Assembly (NCBI RefSeq): GCF_026153295.1
Contig: NZ_CP110615.1
Coordinates: forward strand, 1,302,001-1,366,000
From: Rhodococcus antarcticus
GTDB taxonomy: Bacteria; Actinomycetota; Actinomycetes; Mycobacteriales; Mycobacteriaceae
Length of the DNA stretch: 64,000 nt
Reading direction: 5' to 3'
The notes under the pieces were generated by a model. It saw nothing but the letters and a program-made list of their open reading frames with translations, did no database searches and was not told where the DNA came from. This document shows, piece after piece, positions 1 through 7,564 of the stretch (the first letter of the stretch is position 1; every line of letters begins with the position of its first letter). Position numbers and translations under genes: made by a program.

Positions 1-64
1 TGTCCTCGACCTGTACGCGGGTCCTTCTTGCACCTCGTGCGGCGTGTGGTGGGCGCGGGTCGGG

Positions 65-634
65 TCAGGTGACGCGAGGGCTGGTCTTGGTGGTGCGTGC
101 AGTGCGTAGGTGGACTCGCAGGGCGGTGGCGCTGTCACCGAGGGCGGTGACGATGTTGGTGCATGCCTGGTCGGTGGCAGTGGTGATGGTGGTGAGGTCG
201 GCGTGCGGGTCGAGGATGATGGTGAGGGCGATGGTGCGCCGTCCGCGGTCGTTCAGGGCCCTACCGCTGGTGGTGCGGACCCCGGGGGTGTCCTGCACCG
301 AGGCGGCGGCAGCGGTGGCGAGGGCACCGAGGTCCACGGTGAGGCGTCCGGCGGTGGTGCTCCCGGCCATTCGGACGTCGGCGACCTTGCTGCTGGTGAT
401 GTGGGCGGTGATCCATCGCAGCGCCAGGATGACCAGGACGACACCGGTGGCGCCGGTGGCCCATGGCCACCATCCCGCGGTCGTGGCGGCGGTCAGCCAG
501 GGGGCCCGCAGGGTTCCGTGCAGCTGGCTGAGACGTCCGCTCTGCCAGACCACCGCGGTCACGCCGAGGGCGACAAGGGCGAGGGCGAGGACGAGGACGA
601 GGACGCGGTCCAGGACGGTGAGGGTGCGGCTCAC
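65..634 (-). CDS. AmaP/DUF6286-type membrane protein, last gene of the Asp23 operon
   Basis: Predicted 189-residue membrane protein. Two hydrophobic segments are visible, at about residues 9-30 and 55-74, followed by a soluble C-terminal domain of about 110 residues. This layout matches the AmaP/DUF6286 proteins that accompany Asp23 in Actinobacteria. In Firmicutes AmaP anchors Asp23 to the membrane; the same role here is inferred. The GTG start at 634 was chosen because it overlaps the TGA of the upstream gene (GTGA at 631-634). The open frame extends further upstream, but only as low-complexity Arg/Pro/His sequence. It is the last gene of the operon, and no clear hairpin terminator is seen in the 64 bases before the window edge. 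Confidence 0.72.
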   Translation of the reverse strand: MSRTLTVLDRVLVLVLALALVALGVTAVVWQSGRLSQLHGTLRAPWLTAATTAGWWPWATGATGVVLVILALRWITAHITSSKVADVRMAGSTTAGRLTVDLGALATAAAASVQDTPGVRTTSGRALNDRGRRTIALTIILDPHADLTTITTATDQACTNIVTALGDSATALRVHLRTARTTKTSPRVT

Positions 635-1227
635 GTGTTCCCTCCGGTGTATCGGGTGGTGACCTTCACTCGCGGCGGGGGCTGCAGGGTGCGGAGGCGG
701 TGGTGGAGGGCGGCGGTGACGGCGTCGGCGGTGGGGGTGCCGTCCTGGGCGGTGGTGGCGACCCGGACGGTGACCGTCCTGCGGGTGGCGGTCGCGGTGG
801 CGGTGACGACCCCGTCGATGGTGTCGGCGGCGTCGTGGGCGAGCTTCGCCACGTCTGCCGGGCGCATCCATGCCCCGGGTGTGCCCTCGACCCGCACCTG
901 GGTGCGTCTGCGGGGGCGTAGCGCCCCGAGCAGGACCCAGAGCCCGAGCAGGGTGGCGGCGAGGCCGGCGGGCAGCATCCACCCCTGGGCGGTGAGCCCG
1001 TCGAGGTAGCTCGCAGCGGTGCGGGTGTAGGAGCTTCCGTGCAGGGCGCCGGTGGCGAGCAGGGCGTCCCGGATGCCCACGACGCCGGCGGCGAGGACGA
1101 GCACGGCGAGCAGGATCGCCCACCGGGACACCGCGGGGGCGCGGGTAGGGGTGCGCCCCGCCCTCGGCTGTACACCGTCGGCTGTCGGGGACGCGGCTGC
1201 GTGCCGGGGTGGGGTGGGGGTGCTCAC
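631..1227 (-). CDS. DUF6286-type two-TM protein of the Asp23 cluster
   Basis: Predicted 198-residue protein. A polar N-terminus of about 30 residues is followed by two hydrophobic segments, near residues 35-56 and 80-102, and a C-terminal alpha/beta domain with the features of DUF6286 (a Gly-Ala-Trp-Met stretch followed by a Val/Thr-rich strand region). It starts with GTG at 1227, overlapping the TGA of the Asp23 gene upstream (GTGA 1224-1227), and its own stop overlaps the next gene in the same way. It probably sits in the membrane with the Asp23 proteins. Its biochemical role is unknown. Confidence 0.75.
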   Translation of the reverse strand: MSTPTPPRHAAASPTADGVQPRAGRTPTRAPAVSRWAILLAVLVLAAGVVGIRDALLATGALHGSSYTRTAASYLDGLTAQGWMLPAGLAATLLGLWVLLGALRPRRRTQVRVEGTPGAWMRPADVAKLAHDAADTIDGVVTATATATRRTVTVRVATTAQDGTPTADAVTAALHHRLRTLQPPPRVKVTTRYTGGNT

Positions 1228-1616
1228 TGGACCCTCCTGCCCTGGTGGGGCTGCTCGGCGGGGACGATGGTGGTGATGCCGACGTCGATGGCGTCGACGG
1301 TGAACCCGACCAGTGTGGTGAGCCGTTCGGTGACGGCGTCGCGGACGGCGGCGGCGACGGTGGGCAGGGACTGTGGCCAGGTGACGGCGATGTCGATGCG
1401 GGCCCGGATGTGGCCGCCGGCGACGGTGACGTCCGTGCGGGGCAACCCTCGTCCGGTGACCCGGTCGAGGCCGCTGGTGTGCCGCTGCACGCCGGGGATG
1501 GAGGTGGCGGCCACGACGGCGATGCGGTCGATCACCTTGTCCTTGACCACCAGGGACCCGCGTTGCCCGGGCTCACGCCGCGCCAGGGCGTCGGCGGTGT
1601 CGGTGAGCTCAGCCAC
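1224..1616 (-). CDS. Asp23/Gls24 family envelope stress protein (second copy)
   Basis: Predicted 130-residue soluble protein of the Asp23/Gls24 family. These are abundant cytoplasmic proteins that line the membrane and are linked to alkaline or envelope stress in Gram-positive bacteria. Visible family features are a long helix with VVKDKVIDRIAVVAA, a Pro-Gly-Val turn, a strand with DVTVAGGHIRARIDIAV, and a C-terminal Val-Asp-Val-Gly-Ile-Thr strand. The GTG start at 1616 gives the usual family length and overlaps the end of the small membrane protein gene by 8 bases. A longer upstream reading exists in this frame but is a Ser/Pro-rich shadow of that gene. Confidence 0.8.
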   Translation of the reverse strand: MAELTDTADALARREPGQRGSLVVKDKVIDRIAVVAATSIPGVQRHTSGLDRVTGRGLPRTDVTVAGGHIRARIDIAVTWPQSLPTVAAAVRDAVTERLTTLVGFTVDAIDVGITTIVPAEQPHQGRRVQ

Positions 1617-1788
1617 GGCCCTTGCCCCGCAGCAGGGCGTTGAGGTCGATGTCACCGTCGCGGGAGGCGCCGATGACGTAGCCGACGGTGCCGAGGACCA
1701 GGGCGAGCAGGAAGCCGGGGAACCCGCCGATGACGGCGGCGATCGCCAGCAGCAGACCGGCGATGAGCCCAACGGTGGAGGAGGTCAT
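1609..1788 (-). CDS. Small DUF2273-like membrane protein
   Basis: A 59-residue protein beginning MTSSTVGLIAGLLLAIA and ending in a basic tail. It has one long, or two short, hydrophobic stretches with a Gly-Gly-Phe-Pro-Gly turn between them, then a charged segment RDGDIDLNALLRGKGRG. This is the size and pattern of the DUF2273-like small membrane proteins found inside Asp23 clusters. The ATG at 1788 has AGGA about eight bases upstream. The last 8 bases overlap the Asp23 gene downstream, so translation is probably coupled. Confidence 0.72.
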   Translation of the reverse strand: MTSSTVGLIAGLLLAIAAVIGGFPGFLLALVLGTVGYVIGASRDGDIDLNALLRGKGRG

Positions 1789-2027
1789 GAGGTAGTCCTG
1801 TCTGTGGGGAGGGGGAAACGGGGGCGGGTGGTCCTCGGGGTCATCGGGGCGCTGGGCGGCGGGTTGTGCTCGGGGGCAGCCCAGCCACCTCGGCCGGCAG
1901 ACCCGGACCGTGTTGACAGCGTCGAGGTTGGCCTCGGTGGTGCCACCCCGGGTCGGGGTGGGTACGCGTCAGTGCGGCCCGACGCTGCGCCCCTGGCTTG
2001 GGACTGGGTGTCCCTCGATGCCCGCAT
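1785..2027 (-). CDS. Uncertain 80-residue Pro/Arg/Ser-rich ORF bridging two Asp23-cluster genes
   Basis: This frame fills an otherwise untranslated 239-base gap in the operon. It starts at an ATG overlapping the TGA of the gene before (TGATG) and stops with a TGA overlapping the ATG of the gene after (ATGA, 1785-1788). The overlaps argue for real translation. Against it, the product is low complexity, rich in Pro, Arg, Ser and Thr, with no domain I recognise, and no ribosome binding site is visible. It may be a disordered protein, a ribosome ferry between genes, or chance in GC-rich DNA. Confidence 0.3.
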   Translation of the reverse strand: MRASRDTQSQARGAASGRTDAYPPRPGVAPPRPTSTLSTRSGSAGRGGWAAPEHNPPPSAPMTPRTTRPRFPLPTDRTTS

Positions 2028-2452
2028 CAGCGTTGTGTCGAGGGTGTCGACCCGGCGGGGGCCTTGTTCTCGGCGGGGGCGATGTCCTCGACGGTGACGT
2101 GGATGGGGGTGGGGACCATGCCGGTGAGCGCGGCCCGGACCGCGGCGGCGGTGAGCCGCACGTCGCTGCCGTAGAACACGGCGAGGTGGACCTCGGTGCT
2201 GTCGTGCTGGAGCCGGATGCCCCGCACCCGTCGCCCGGGCAGGTACGTGGCGGCCTCCCCGAAGAGCCCCCCGTGCAGTCCGGCAACACCGGGCACGGCG
2301 AGGACCACGGCAGCGACCTGGTCAACCAGCTCCACCCGGACGGGTGCGGGTGGCTGGATGCCGTAGGAGGTGGGGGTGGCACCCGCCGGTGCCGGCACCA
2401 CTCCCGTCGGGACGGGGCCCGGTGCGCTGCGCGGGGGGTGGGGGTCGGTCAC
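2027..2452 (-). CDS. Short Asp23/Gls24-like protein
   Basis: Predicted 141-residue protein. A Pro-rich disordered N-terminus of about 35 residues precedes a compact domain of about 85 residues with Val-rich strands and the sequence AVVLAVPGVAGLHGG, which resembles the Asp23 core (helix, then a V-P-G-V turn). The GTG start at 2452 overlaps the stop of the first Asp23 gene (GTGA 2449-2452), so it should be translationally coupled. It is probably a divergent, shortened Asp23 paralogue that pairs with the others at the membrane. The family assignment is weaker than for its two neighbours. Confidence 0.65.
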   Translation of the reverse strand: MTDPHPPRSAPGPVPTGVVPAPAGATPTSYGIQPPAPVRVELVDQVAAVVLAVPGVAGLHGGLFGEAATYLPGRRVRGIRLQHDSTEVHLAVFYGSDVRLTAAAVRAALTGMVPTPIHVTVEDIAPAENKAPAGSTPSTQR

Positions 2453-2907
2453 TGCACCCGCGCGGGGGCGGGGGTGGTGTCCTCGTCGCTGCTCTCGTCG
2501 GCGAGGAAGATGTCGTTGACGGTGACGTTGACCTCGGTGACCTGCAGCCCGGTCATCCGCTCGACGGACTCGATGACGTTGCGGCGGATACCGGCGGCGA
2601 GGTCGGCGATGGACACCCCGTAATCGGCGACGATGTCCAGGTCGATCGCGGCCTGCTTCTCCCCGACCTCGACCGACACGCCCTGGGAGTGGTTGACCCG
2701 GGCCCCGGGGATCCTCTCCCGCAGGGCACCGACCGCCCGGGAGGTGCCACCACCGACGGCGTGAACACCGGAGACGTCGCGGGTCGCGATCCCGGCGATC
2801 TTGGAGACCACGGTGTCAGCGATGGTCGTCTTGCCCTGGGCGCTGACCAACGCCGAGCTGGAGGAGGCGGACAGATCCTTGGTGGAGGACGAGGCGGGGG
2901 TGGTCAT
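2449..2907 (-). CDS. Asp23/Gls24 family envelope stress protein, first gene of operon
   Basis: Predicted 152-residue Asp23/Gls24 protein. A Ser/Thr-rich N-terminus of about 25 residues precedes the conserved core: KTTIADTVVSKIAGIA, the Val-Ser-Gly-Val-His turn, Gly-Val-Ser-Val-Glu-Val strand, DLDIVADYGVSIADLA, RNVIESVERMTGL and a C-terminal VTEVNVTVNDIF strand. The ATG at 2907 was preferred over a more upstream start because the conserved sequence begins after it and AGAGAGAAGG lies about nine bases upstream. It leads a minus-strand operon of six or seven genes, so its promoter should lie between 2908 and about 3110. Confidence 0.85.
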   Translation of the reverse strand: MTTPASSSTKDLSASSSSALVSAQGKTTIADTVVSKIAGIATRDVSGVHAVGGGTSRAVGALRERIPGARVNHSQGVSVEVGEKQAAIDLDIVADYGVSIADLAAGIRRNVIESVERMTGLQVTEVNVTVNDIFLADESSDEDTTPAPARVQ

Positions 2908-3114
2908 CAGCGATGAACCTTCTCTCTGGGCTGTCGGTGGGGACGGGTCGGCACGCCACCGGCCACTATGATCCACACCACTTCTTACGGTGTACCGGTT
3001 CCAGGTCGTCCCTGCCCAACGATGGGCCACGGGGCCGGTAACCGGGGGGTCCTGCCCAGACGGGTGTGCTCGCCGGTGGCGGGTGCTGGCGGCGGGGCAC
3101 GGCCTCGGCGAGGC

Positions 3115-3163
3115 GTTACCCCTGGTGGGGAGTTGCCCCTGGTGGTCGTTGCCCCTGGTGGTC
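3115..3163. repeat. Three tandem copies of a 16-17 bp GTTgCCCCTGGTGG unit
   Basis: Three head-to-tail units begin at 3115, 3132 and 3148, each reading GTTRCCCCTGGTGG followed by two or three variable bases. They lie just beyond, or inside, the end of a small minus-strand ORF, and upstream of the Asp23 operon on its promoter side. They could be a slipped-strand minisatellite or binding sites; the sequence does not decide. Confidence 0.6.
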
Positions 3164-3349
3164 GACGTCCTCGGTGCAGGCCACGGGGTGGTCCTGGCCG
3201 CGGGAGGTCACGTCGTCGTTGAGGGCGTGGGTGAGCAGTTCGTGCTCGTGGCTGGGGATCTCCCGTTCCTCGCGCAGCACCTCGGTGAGCCAGCCCATGG
3301 TCATGGTCGCGCCGACGACCGCACCGTTGAGCCCGGTCCCCCTGCCCAC
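3116..3349 (-). CDS. Hypothetical small protein
   Basis: Possible 77-residue protein. The middle part, MTMGWLTEVLREEREI followed by a Glu-His-Glu-Leu-Leu segment, looks like an amphipathic helix of a real small protein. The C-terminal third is translated from the 16-bp tandem repeat and is low complexity. The start could be GTG at 3349 or the ATG codons a few residues inside. No domain is recognised. It points the same way as the Asp23 operon but is separated from it by about 200 bases. Confidence 0.35.
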   Translation of the reverse strand: MGRGTGLNGAVVGATMTMGWLTEVLREEREIPSHEHELLTHALNDDVTSRGQDHPVACTEDVDHQGQRPPGATPHQG

Positions 3350-3480
3350 CGCGGAGTCGTTGCGCCCCTGTGGTCCCGTCCGGGAACCTCAGCGGCGTTC
3401 AGCCTCCGTACAGGTGGGGGCGGGCACGGTCGTTCTCAACGGCCTGCAGAGCGTGGGTCGGTTCGGGAAAGGACCCCTTC

Positions 3481-3822
3481 ATGAAGCTCAACAAGCGGAT
3501 CGCTGTGGCGGCACTGGGTGTGCTGGCCGTGGGGGGCATCGGGGCGGGTGTGGCGAACGCCGCCACCACGACCTCGCCGGCACCGTCGACGAGCGTCTCC
3601 GGCACCGCCACCCCTGGTGACACCGCCGACGCCCTGGGTGGTGCCGACGTGCAGGAGGGTGACCAGAACGGCCCTGACGTCGCCGGTGCGGCGGACATCC
3701 CGGAGGCCGGGGACACCGCCGCCGCCCCCGGTGCGGTCGATGGTGGCAACACCCAGCAGGGTGACCAGAACACCCCGGACGCCCCGGGTGCGGCCGAGAC
3801 CGCGGACACCCCGGGCGCCTGA
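3481..3822 (+). CDS. Small secreted Asp/Ala/Gly-rich protein
   Basis: Predicted 113-residue exported protein. It has a textbook Sec signal peptide: MKLNKR, a hydrophobic core IAVAALGVLAVGGIGAGV, and a likely cleavage after ANA near residue 27. The mature part is disordered and acidic. It contains two related segments, each with GD-x-A-D/A-A and a QGDQN-type motif (EGDQNGPD and QGDQNTPD). GGGAAAGGA-like purines lie eight bases before the ATG, and a strong hairpin follows the stop, so it is probably a monocistronic, well-expressed gene. Similar small alanine-rich secreted proteins of unknown role are common in Actinobacteria. Confidence 0.8.
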   Translation: MKLNKRIAVAALGVLAVGGIGAGVANAATTTSPAPSTSVSGTATPGDTADALGGADVQEGDQNGPDVAGAADIPEAGDTAAAPGAVDGGNTQQGDQNTPDAPGAAETADTPGA

Positions 3823-3897
3823 ACGTCACAGGTCACCTACCCGGGTGAGTCGACGATGTCCTGCGCCGGCATCGGTACCGGGTGGGTGAGTGGCCAG

Positions 3898-3935
3898 CAG
3901 AAGGGCCGGGCAGCGGATGCTGCCCGGCCCTTCTG
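3898..3935. terminator. Perfect 17-bp hairpin terminator
   Basis: Left arm CAGAAGGGCCGGGCAGC (3898-3914), loop GGAT, and an exactly complementary right arm (3919-3935). There is no T tract, as is usual in high-GC Gram-positives. It lies 76 bases after the stop of the small secreted protein. Confidence 0.85.
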
Positions 3936-4390
3936 GCTGTCCGGACGGTGGCCCGTACATCCAGCAGGAACACACCACCGGGCCTGAGACCCTCGGGCGG
4001 CCGCGGCTCAGCGTCGGGGTACCTCGACGAGCTTGAGCGTCGCGACCCCACCCGGACCTGGTTGTTGAGGCGACGGTGAGGACGGGTCGGGTGTTGGGTC
4101 AGTCGTCGGTGACGGGGTTGAACGCCTCGGTGGTGAGGTTGCCCAGGAGGGTGTGCGCTTCGGAGGCGCGGGAGCGTCGGTGTCCGCCGGGGGTGCGGTT
4201 GGAGCCGAGGCGGCCGGTGCTGGCCCAGGGGAACAGCGCTCAGCGGGCTGAAGGGTGGCGACCAGACGTGGCCAACCGCCGGAACCGCGCCGGGTGGCCG
4301 GCGGGGGCGAGGACGCGCAGCCATCGAACTGAGGAGTGGTCGTGACCGGCGGTCGTCGCGACGCACCTTCGGTTGGACCCGCCGCTGCTG
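3936..4390. other. Intergenic stretch with a possible gene remnant
   Basis: No intact gene is seen between the terminator and the end of lldD. On the minus strand, 4099-4243 reads as a fragment of about 46 residues ending EAHTLLGNLTTEAFNPVTDD before a stop. That looks like a natural protein C-terminus, but no start or upstream part remains. Its family is not recognised. The rest shows only low-complexity GC-rich shadows. Confidence 0.35.
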
Positions 4391-5662
4391 TCAGCGCAGC
4401 CCGTCGGCCCGTTCGGTGGTGGGTTCCGCCGCCGGTAGGGGTCCGAGTCGGGTGAGCTGGGTGACGTGGGCTGGGGTGAGCTCGTCGAGGGTGGTCACGC
4501 CGAGCAGACGCATGGTGCGGGCGACTTGGTCGGAGAGGATCTCGATGGTCCGGTCGACGCCGTCGCGGCCGCCGGCCATCAACCCGTAGAGGTAGGCCCG
4601 GCCGATGAGGGTGAAGCGGGCGCCGTGGGCGATGGCGGCGACGATGTCGGCGCCGTTCATGATCCCGGTGTCCAGGAGCACTTCGGTGTCGGCGCCCACC
4701 TCGCGCACCACGTGGGGCAGCAGGTGGAACGGGACCGGTGCCCGGTCGAGCTGACGGCCACCGTGGTTGGACAGAACGATGCCGTCCACCCCCATCGCGG
4801 TGAGCTGTTGGGCGTCCTGGACGTTCTGCACCCCCTTGACGACGAGCTTGCCCGGCCACTGCTCCTTGATCCACGCCAGGTCCTCGAAGGTCACGGTGGG
4901 GTCGAACATGGTGTCGATGAGCTCGGCGACCGTGCCGGACCAGTGGTCCAGCGAGGCGAAGGCGAGCGGCTCGGTGGTGAGGAAGTTGATCCACCATGCC
5001 GGGCGGGGGATCGCGTTGAGGACGGTGCGAGGTGTGAGCGCGGGCGGTATCGACATGCCGTTGCGCTTGTCGCGGAGTCGGGCGCCGGCGACGGGGACGT
5101 CGACGGTGACCAACAAGGTGTCGAAGCCGGCGTTGGCGGCCCGGTCGACGAGGACCATCGACCGGTCGCGGTCCTTCCACATGTACAGCTGGAACCAGTT
5201 TCGTCCGTCAGGGTTCGCTGCCTTGACGTCCTCGATCGACGTGGTGCCCATGGTGGACAGCGCGAACGGGATGCCCGCCGCGGCGGCGGCGGTGGCGCCG
5301 GCGATCTCACCTTCGGTGTGCATCATCCGGGTGAACCCGGTGGGGGCGATCCCGAAGGGTTGGGCGACCGGGCCGCCGAGCACGGTGCGGCTGGTGTCGA
5401 CGGTGGACACGTCGCGCAAGATCGAGGGTGTGAACTCGATGTCCTCGAACGCTTGACGGGCACGGGCGAGGGAGATCTCGGCCTCTGCTGCGCCCTCGGT
5501 GTAGTCGAAGGCCGCGCGCGGGGTGCGACGTCGGGCGATGTCGCGGAGGTCCTCGATCGTCAGTGCGGCCGCCAAGCGCCGCTTCTTCGCATCCAGCTCG
5601 GGGACCTTGAACGTCAACAGCGGCGCAAGGTCACGGCGGTTCGGGAAGCGACGCTCAACCAT
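4391..5662 (-). CDS. lldD: FMN-dependent L-lactate dehydrogenase (LldD2-type alpha-hydroxy-acid oxidase)
   Basis: A 423-residue enzyme of the FMN-dependent alpha-hydroxy-acid dehydrogenase family, expected to oxidise L-lactate to pyruvate with electrons passing to the respiratory chain. The fold markers are present in order: [14 protein letters not shown] with FDYTEGAAE (FMN side), [53 protein letters not shown] (FMN lysine), and [14 protein letters not shown] with the catalytic His and substrate Arg. The sequence tracks closely with mycobacterial LldD2, including its N-terminal extension of about 30 residues. GGAAGAGG sits just upstream of the ATG. It is transcribed alone. A role in mycofactocin maturation (the MftD relative) is unlikely because no mft genes are nearby. 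Confidence 0.93.
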   Translation of the reverse strand: MVERRFPNRRDLAPLLTFKVPELDAKKRRLAAALTIEDLRDIARRRTPRAAFDYTEGAAEAEISLARARQAFEDIEFTPSILRDVSTVDTSRTVLGGPVAQPFGIAPTGFTRMMHTEGEIAGATAAAAAGIPFALSTMGTTSIEDVKAANPDGRNWFQLYMWKDRDRSMVLVDRAANAGFDTLLVTVDVPVAGARLRDKRNGMSIPPALTPRTVLNAIPRPAWWINFLTTEPLAFASLDHWSGTVAELIDTMFDPTVTFEDLAWIKEQWPGKLVVKGVQNVQDAQQLTAMGVDGIVLSNHGGRQLDRAPVPFHLLPHVVREVGADTEVLLDTGIMNGADIVAAIAHGARFTLIGRAYLYGLMAGGRDGVDRTIEILSDQVARTMRLLGVTTLDELTPAHVTQLTRLGPLPAAEPTTERADGLR

Positions 5663-5850
5663 GACCTCTTCCTATCACCCCGAGCTGCCCGGCAGCACCG
5701 AGGTCCCTGCTCGACCAGGTCGGAGGGGCACCGACCTTCGAGACGGGCACCGATCGCGACCTTCACACCGTGTGGGTGTGTGCTTCCGCCTCCGGGTCCT
5801 CCCGTTGGGTGTTCAGGAGCAGCTCCTCGACGACACCAGCCTGAGGACCA

Positions 5851-6267
5851 ATGATCCCCTGCACCCTCGGGTGCCGTGAGACCACCGAGGGCCCGACGTT
5901 GCAACGAGACGCGCTTGGATCCCGGTTTGGCCCGGCCCTCTACGACCTGTTCTCGGAGCAGCTCGCCTCCCTGTTCGAGGTGGTTCAGAAGACCCACGAA
6001 CGGTGGTGCGACAAGGACGAGCCTGCCGAGCACGAGCGGGGCCGTACCTTGCGTCGCGCCCGGGAAGCGGAACGCCTCGCGGAGATCGCCTCCCAACAGG
6101 CAGCACTCATGTCCGTGCAGGCAGGACGGTCAGAGTCCATCGCAACGCAGGATGCAGGACTCGACCGGATGACGTCCCGCAAGATGCTCGCTGAACGACG
6201 AACCAAGCGAGGCCGCGCCTGGGCGGGGGTGGTTATTGGCTGGGTTGTGGGACCTGACAGTCGGTGA
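5851..6267 (+). CDS. Hypothetical Arg/Glu-rich helical protein
   Basis: Possible 138-residue protein with no family I recognise. The central part (residues about 28-110) is strongly helical and charged, for example LYDLFSEQLASLFEVVQK and RAREAERLAEIASQQAAL, which suggests a coiled coil. Codon usage is only moderately GC-rich at third positions compared with its neighbours. The ATG at 5851 is the first in frame. The 3' end overlaps the convergent small membrane protein gene by 35 bases, so one of the two ends may be wrong. Confidence 0.45.
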   Translation: MIPCTLGCRETTEGPTLQRDALGSRFGPALYDLFSEQLASLFEVVQKTHERWCDKDEPAEHERGRTLRRAREAERLAEIASQQAALMSVQAGRSESIATQDAGLDRMTSRKMLAERRTKRGRAWAGVVIGWVVGPDSR

Positions 6268-6442
6268 CCTGTGGGTTGACGCCGAGGTAGTTGAGGGGGC
6301 CGGCGAGGATGGTGATGGCGATGGTGCCGGCGGTGGCGCAGTTGGTGGGGGCGTTGTCGAAGTAGTGACGTTGGCCCGCGGCAGCTGCGCCGATGATCAG
6401 CCAGATGATGACCAGCAGGCCGAGGAGTCCACCGCGTCGCAT
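6233..6442 (-). CDS. Small conserved membrane protein
   Basis: A 69-residue protein starting MRRGGLLGLLVIIWLIIGAA, a single N-terminal membrane or signal segment, followed by QRHYFDNAPTNCATAGTIA and a second hydrophobic stretch ending NYLGVNPQV. Two cysteines (in TNC and TDC) flank the second part and could form a disulfide outside the membrane. GGAGGG lies six bases before the ATG. Proteins of this pattern recur in Actinobacteria as hypothetical proteins; no function is known to me. Confidence 0.75.
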   Translation of the reverse strand: MRRGGLLGLLVIIWLIIGAAAAGQRHYFDNAPTNCATAGTIAITILAGPLNYLGVNPQVTDCQVPQPSQ

Positions 6443-6860
6443 GATCACCCTCCATGTTCGGGCTGTGTCCCCGGTGCGGACGCACGGCGTGGGTCCGCAC
6501 CCGGGGCTGAGAACATAGTCGCTGGGAGGTAGCGGCGGAAGTGGGTGGGGTCGCGCGTGAAGAGTCCTGCCGCGTGCGGGCCGTGGCCAACCATCGGTCG
6601 TCACAACCGAGGGTTCCGACGAGGACCTGTGGAACAGGTCGTAGCTGCGGCTGGGTGCTCGAGCAGCGCGCCGGTCCGGGCATTCAACCCGGGTGGGAGT
6701 GAGCGGGTCTCCCGTTGCGCCCCTGGCCGCGGTGATGTCACCGGGCGGTTGCAATCGCACCTTGGTGGGCTTGTCGTTCTATACCTCAGGCGTCCGAGGC
6801 GGTAGGAAGATCCTCACCAACCCGCACCCACGGGCTGGTTCCTGAACGGAGGGCACCTCA
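6443..6860. other. Divergent intergenic region
   Basis: These 418 bases separate two divergently oriented small membrane protein genes and should carry both promoters. No intact coding sequence, strong hairpin or convincing -35/-10 pair at correct spacing was found. The rightmost 100 bases are AT-richer than their surroundings, with TTGCAA near 6749 and TATACC near 6780, but the spacing between them is too long for a standard promoter. Confidence 0.4.
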
Positions 6861-7016
6861 ATGATCACCCTCGGTGTGATCCTGCTCGTGGTCGGGTTCC
6901 TCATCAAGATCCCGATCCTCTACACGATCGGCATCATCCTGCTCGTCATCGGACTCATCCTGCTCGTCCTGGGGATGGTCGGTCGTGAGGTCGGCGGGCG
7001 TAAACACTTCTACTGA
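6861..7016 (+). CDS. Very small hydrophobic membrane protein (DUF6131-like)
   Basis: A 51-residue protein with two membrane segments: MITLGVILLVVGFLI, the linker KIPILYTIG, and IILLVIGLILLVLGMVG, ending in a basic GREVGGRKHFY tail. This is the pattern of the DUF6131-type small proteins widespread in Actinobacteria; their function is unknown. CGGAGGG lies about eight bases before the ATG, and a hairpin terminator begins 27 bases after the stop, so it is a self-contained transcription unit. Confidence 0.8.
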   Translation: MITLGVILLVVGFLIKIPILYTIGIILLVIGLILLVLGMVGREVGGRKHFY

Positions 7017-7043
7017 TCGGCCGGGCGATCCCCAGCACCCCAA

Positions 7044-7076
7044 ACAGCCCCACCCCGACGACCGGGGTGGGGCTGT
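7044..7076. terminator. GC-rich hairpin terminator
   Basis: A 14-bp stem (ACAGCCCCACCCCG at 7044-7057 pairing with 7063-7076) with the 5-base loop ACGAC. It closely follows the small membrane protein gene. Confidence 0.85.
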
Positions 7077-7094
7077 CCCGTGCTCGATGGCCCG

Positions 7095-7414
7095 CGCAGG
7101 GCGCCGTGCCAGCAGAAGTACGGCACGACGTTCGTCGACACCATCAACAACCAGACCAACCCCGCCCTGGTCAACACGTTGTCCGCGGTCCGCGCGAAGG
7201 CCCCGCACGCCAAGGTGGTCATCCTCGGCTACCCGCAGATCCCACCTCCACCACCTCCGCCGGGCATGACGCCTGCGCCGCGGCTGGGACACGGTGGATG
7301 GAGCCCGTGACCAACCCCGCCCGCTTCGGCCACCGCCGACCCGAACCACCCGCGCTACCCACAGCGGCCTGGGTCAACCAGCCCAGCCGGGAGGCCCTCG
7401 TACAGAACGACTAG
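7095..7414 (+). pseudogene. Degraded C-terminal fragment of an SGNH/GDSL-type hydrolase
   Basis: One frame reads YGTTFVDTINNQTNPALVN and continues KAPHAKVVILGYPQI, the pattern around the central strand of secreted SGNH/GDSL esterases. A little later, in other frames, come WMEPVTNPARFGH and ADPNHPRYP, which match the tail of the same family. At least two frame changes (near 7285 and 7340), the missing N-terminal half with its GDS serine motif, and the loss of sequence between the blocks show that this is a truncated, frameshifted relic. It sits directly behind the hairpin terminator at 7044-7076. Confidence 0.7.
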
Positions 7415-7564
7415 ACCCCGACTGTCTCACCGGCCTTGACACGTTCCGCCCGTGCAGGGCCTTAGGCGTCGTAATCGCTGAGCGGTAGTGACACATGGCC
7501 CTGTCCGGTGGAGTCCGGTTGACCGATCGTGTCGGGTGAGGGTGTAGCAGGGAGGGGATCGTGG

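Noticed and set aside
3833-4366. Long frames on both strands after the secreted protein terminator
   Set aside because: Products are Arg/Pro/His-rich shadows; only a possible 46-residue remnant on the minus strand was kept as uncertain.
6749-6785. TTGCAA and TATACC as a promoter for the small DUF6131-like gene
   Set aside because: The spacing of about 25 bases is too long for a sigma-70-type promoter.
7436-7467. TTGACA with TTAGGC as a promoter for poxB
   Set aside because: The spacer is about 20 bases and the -10 match is poor.
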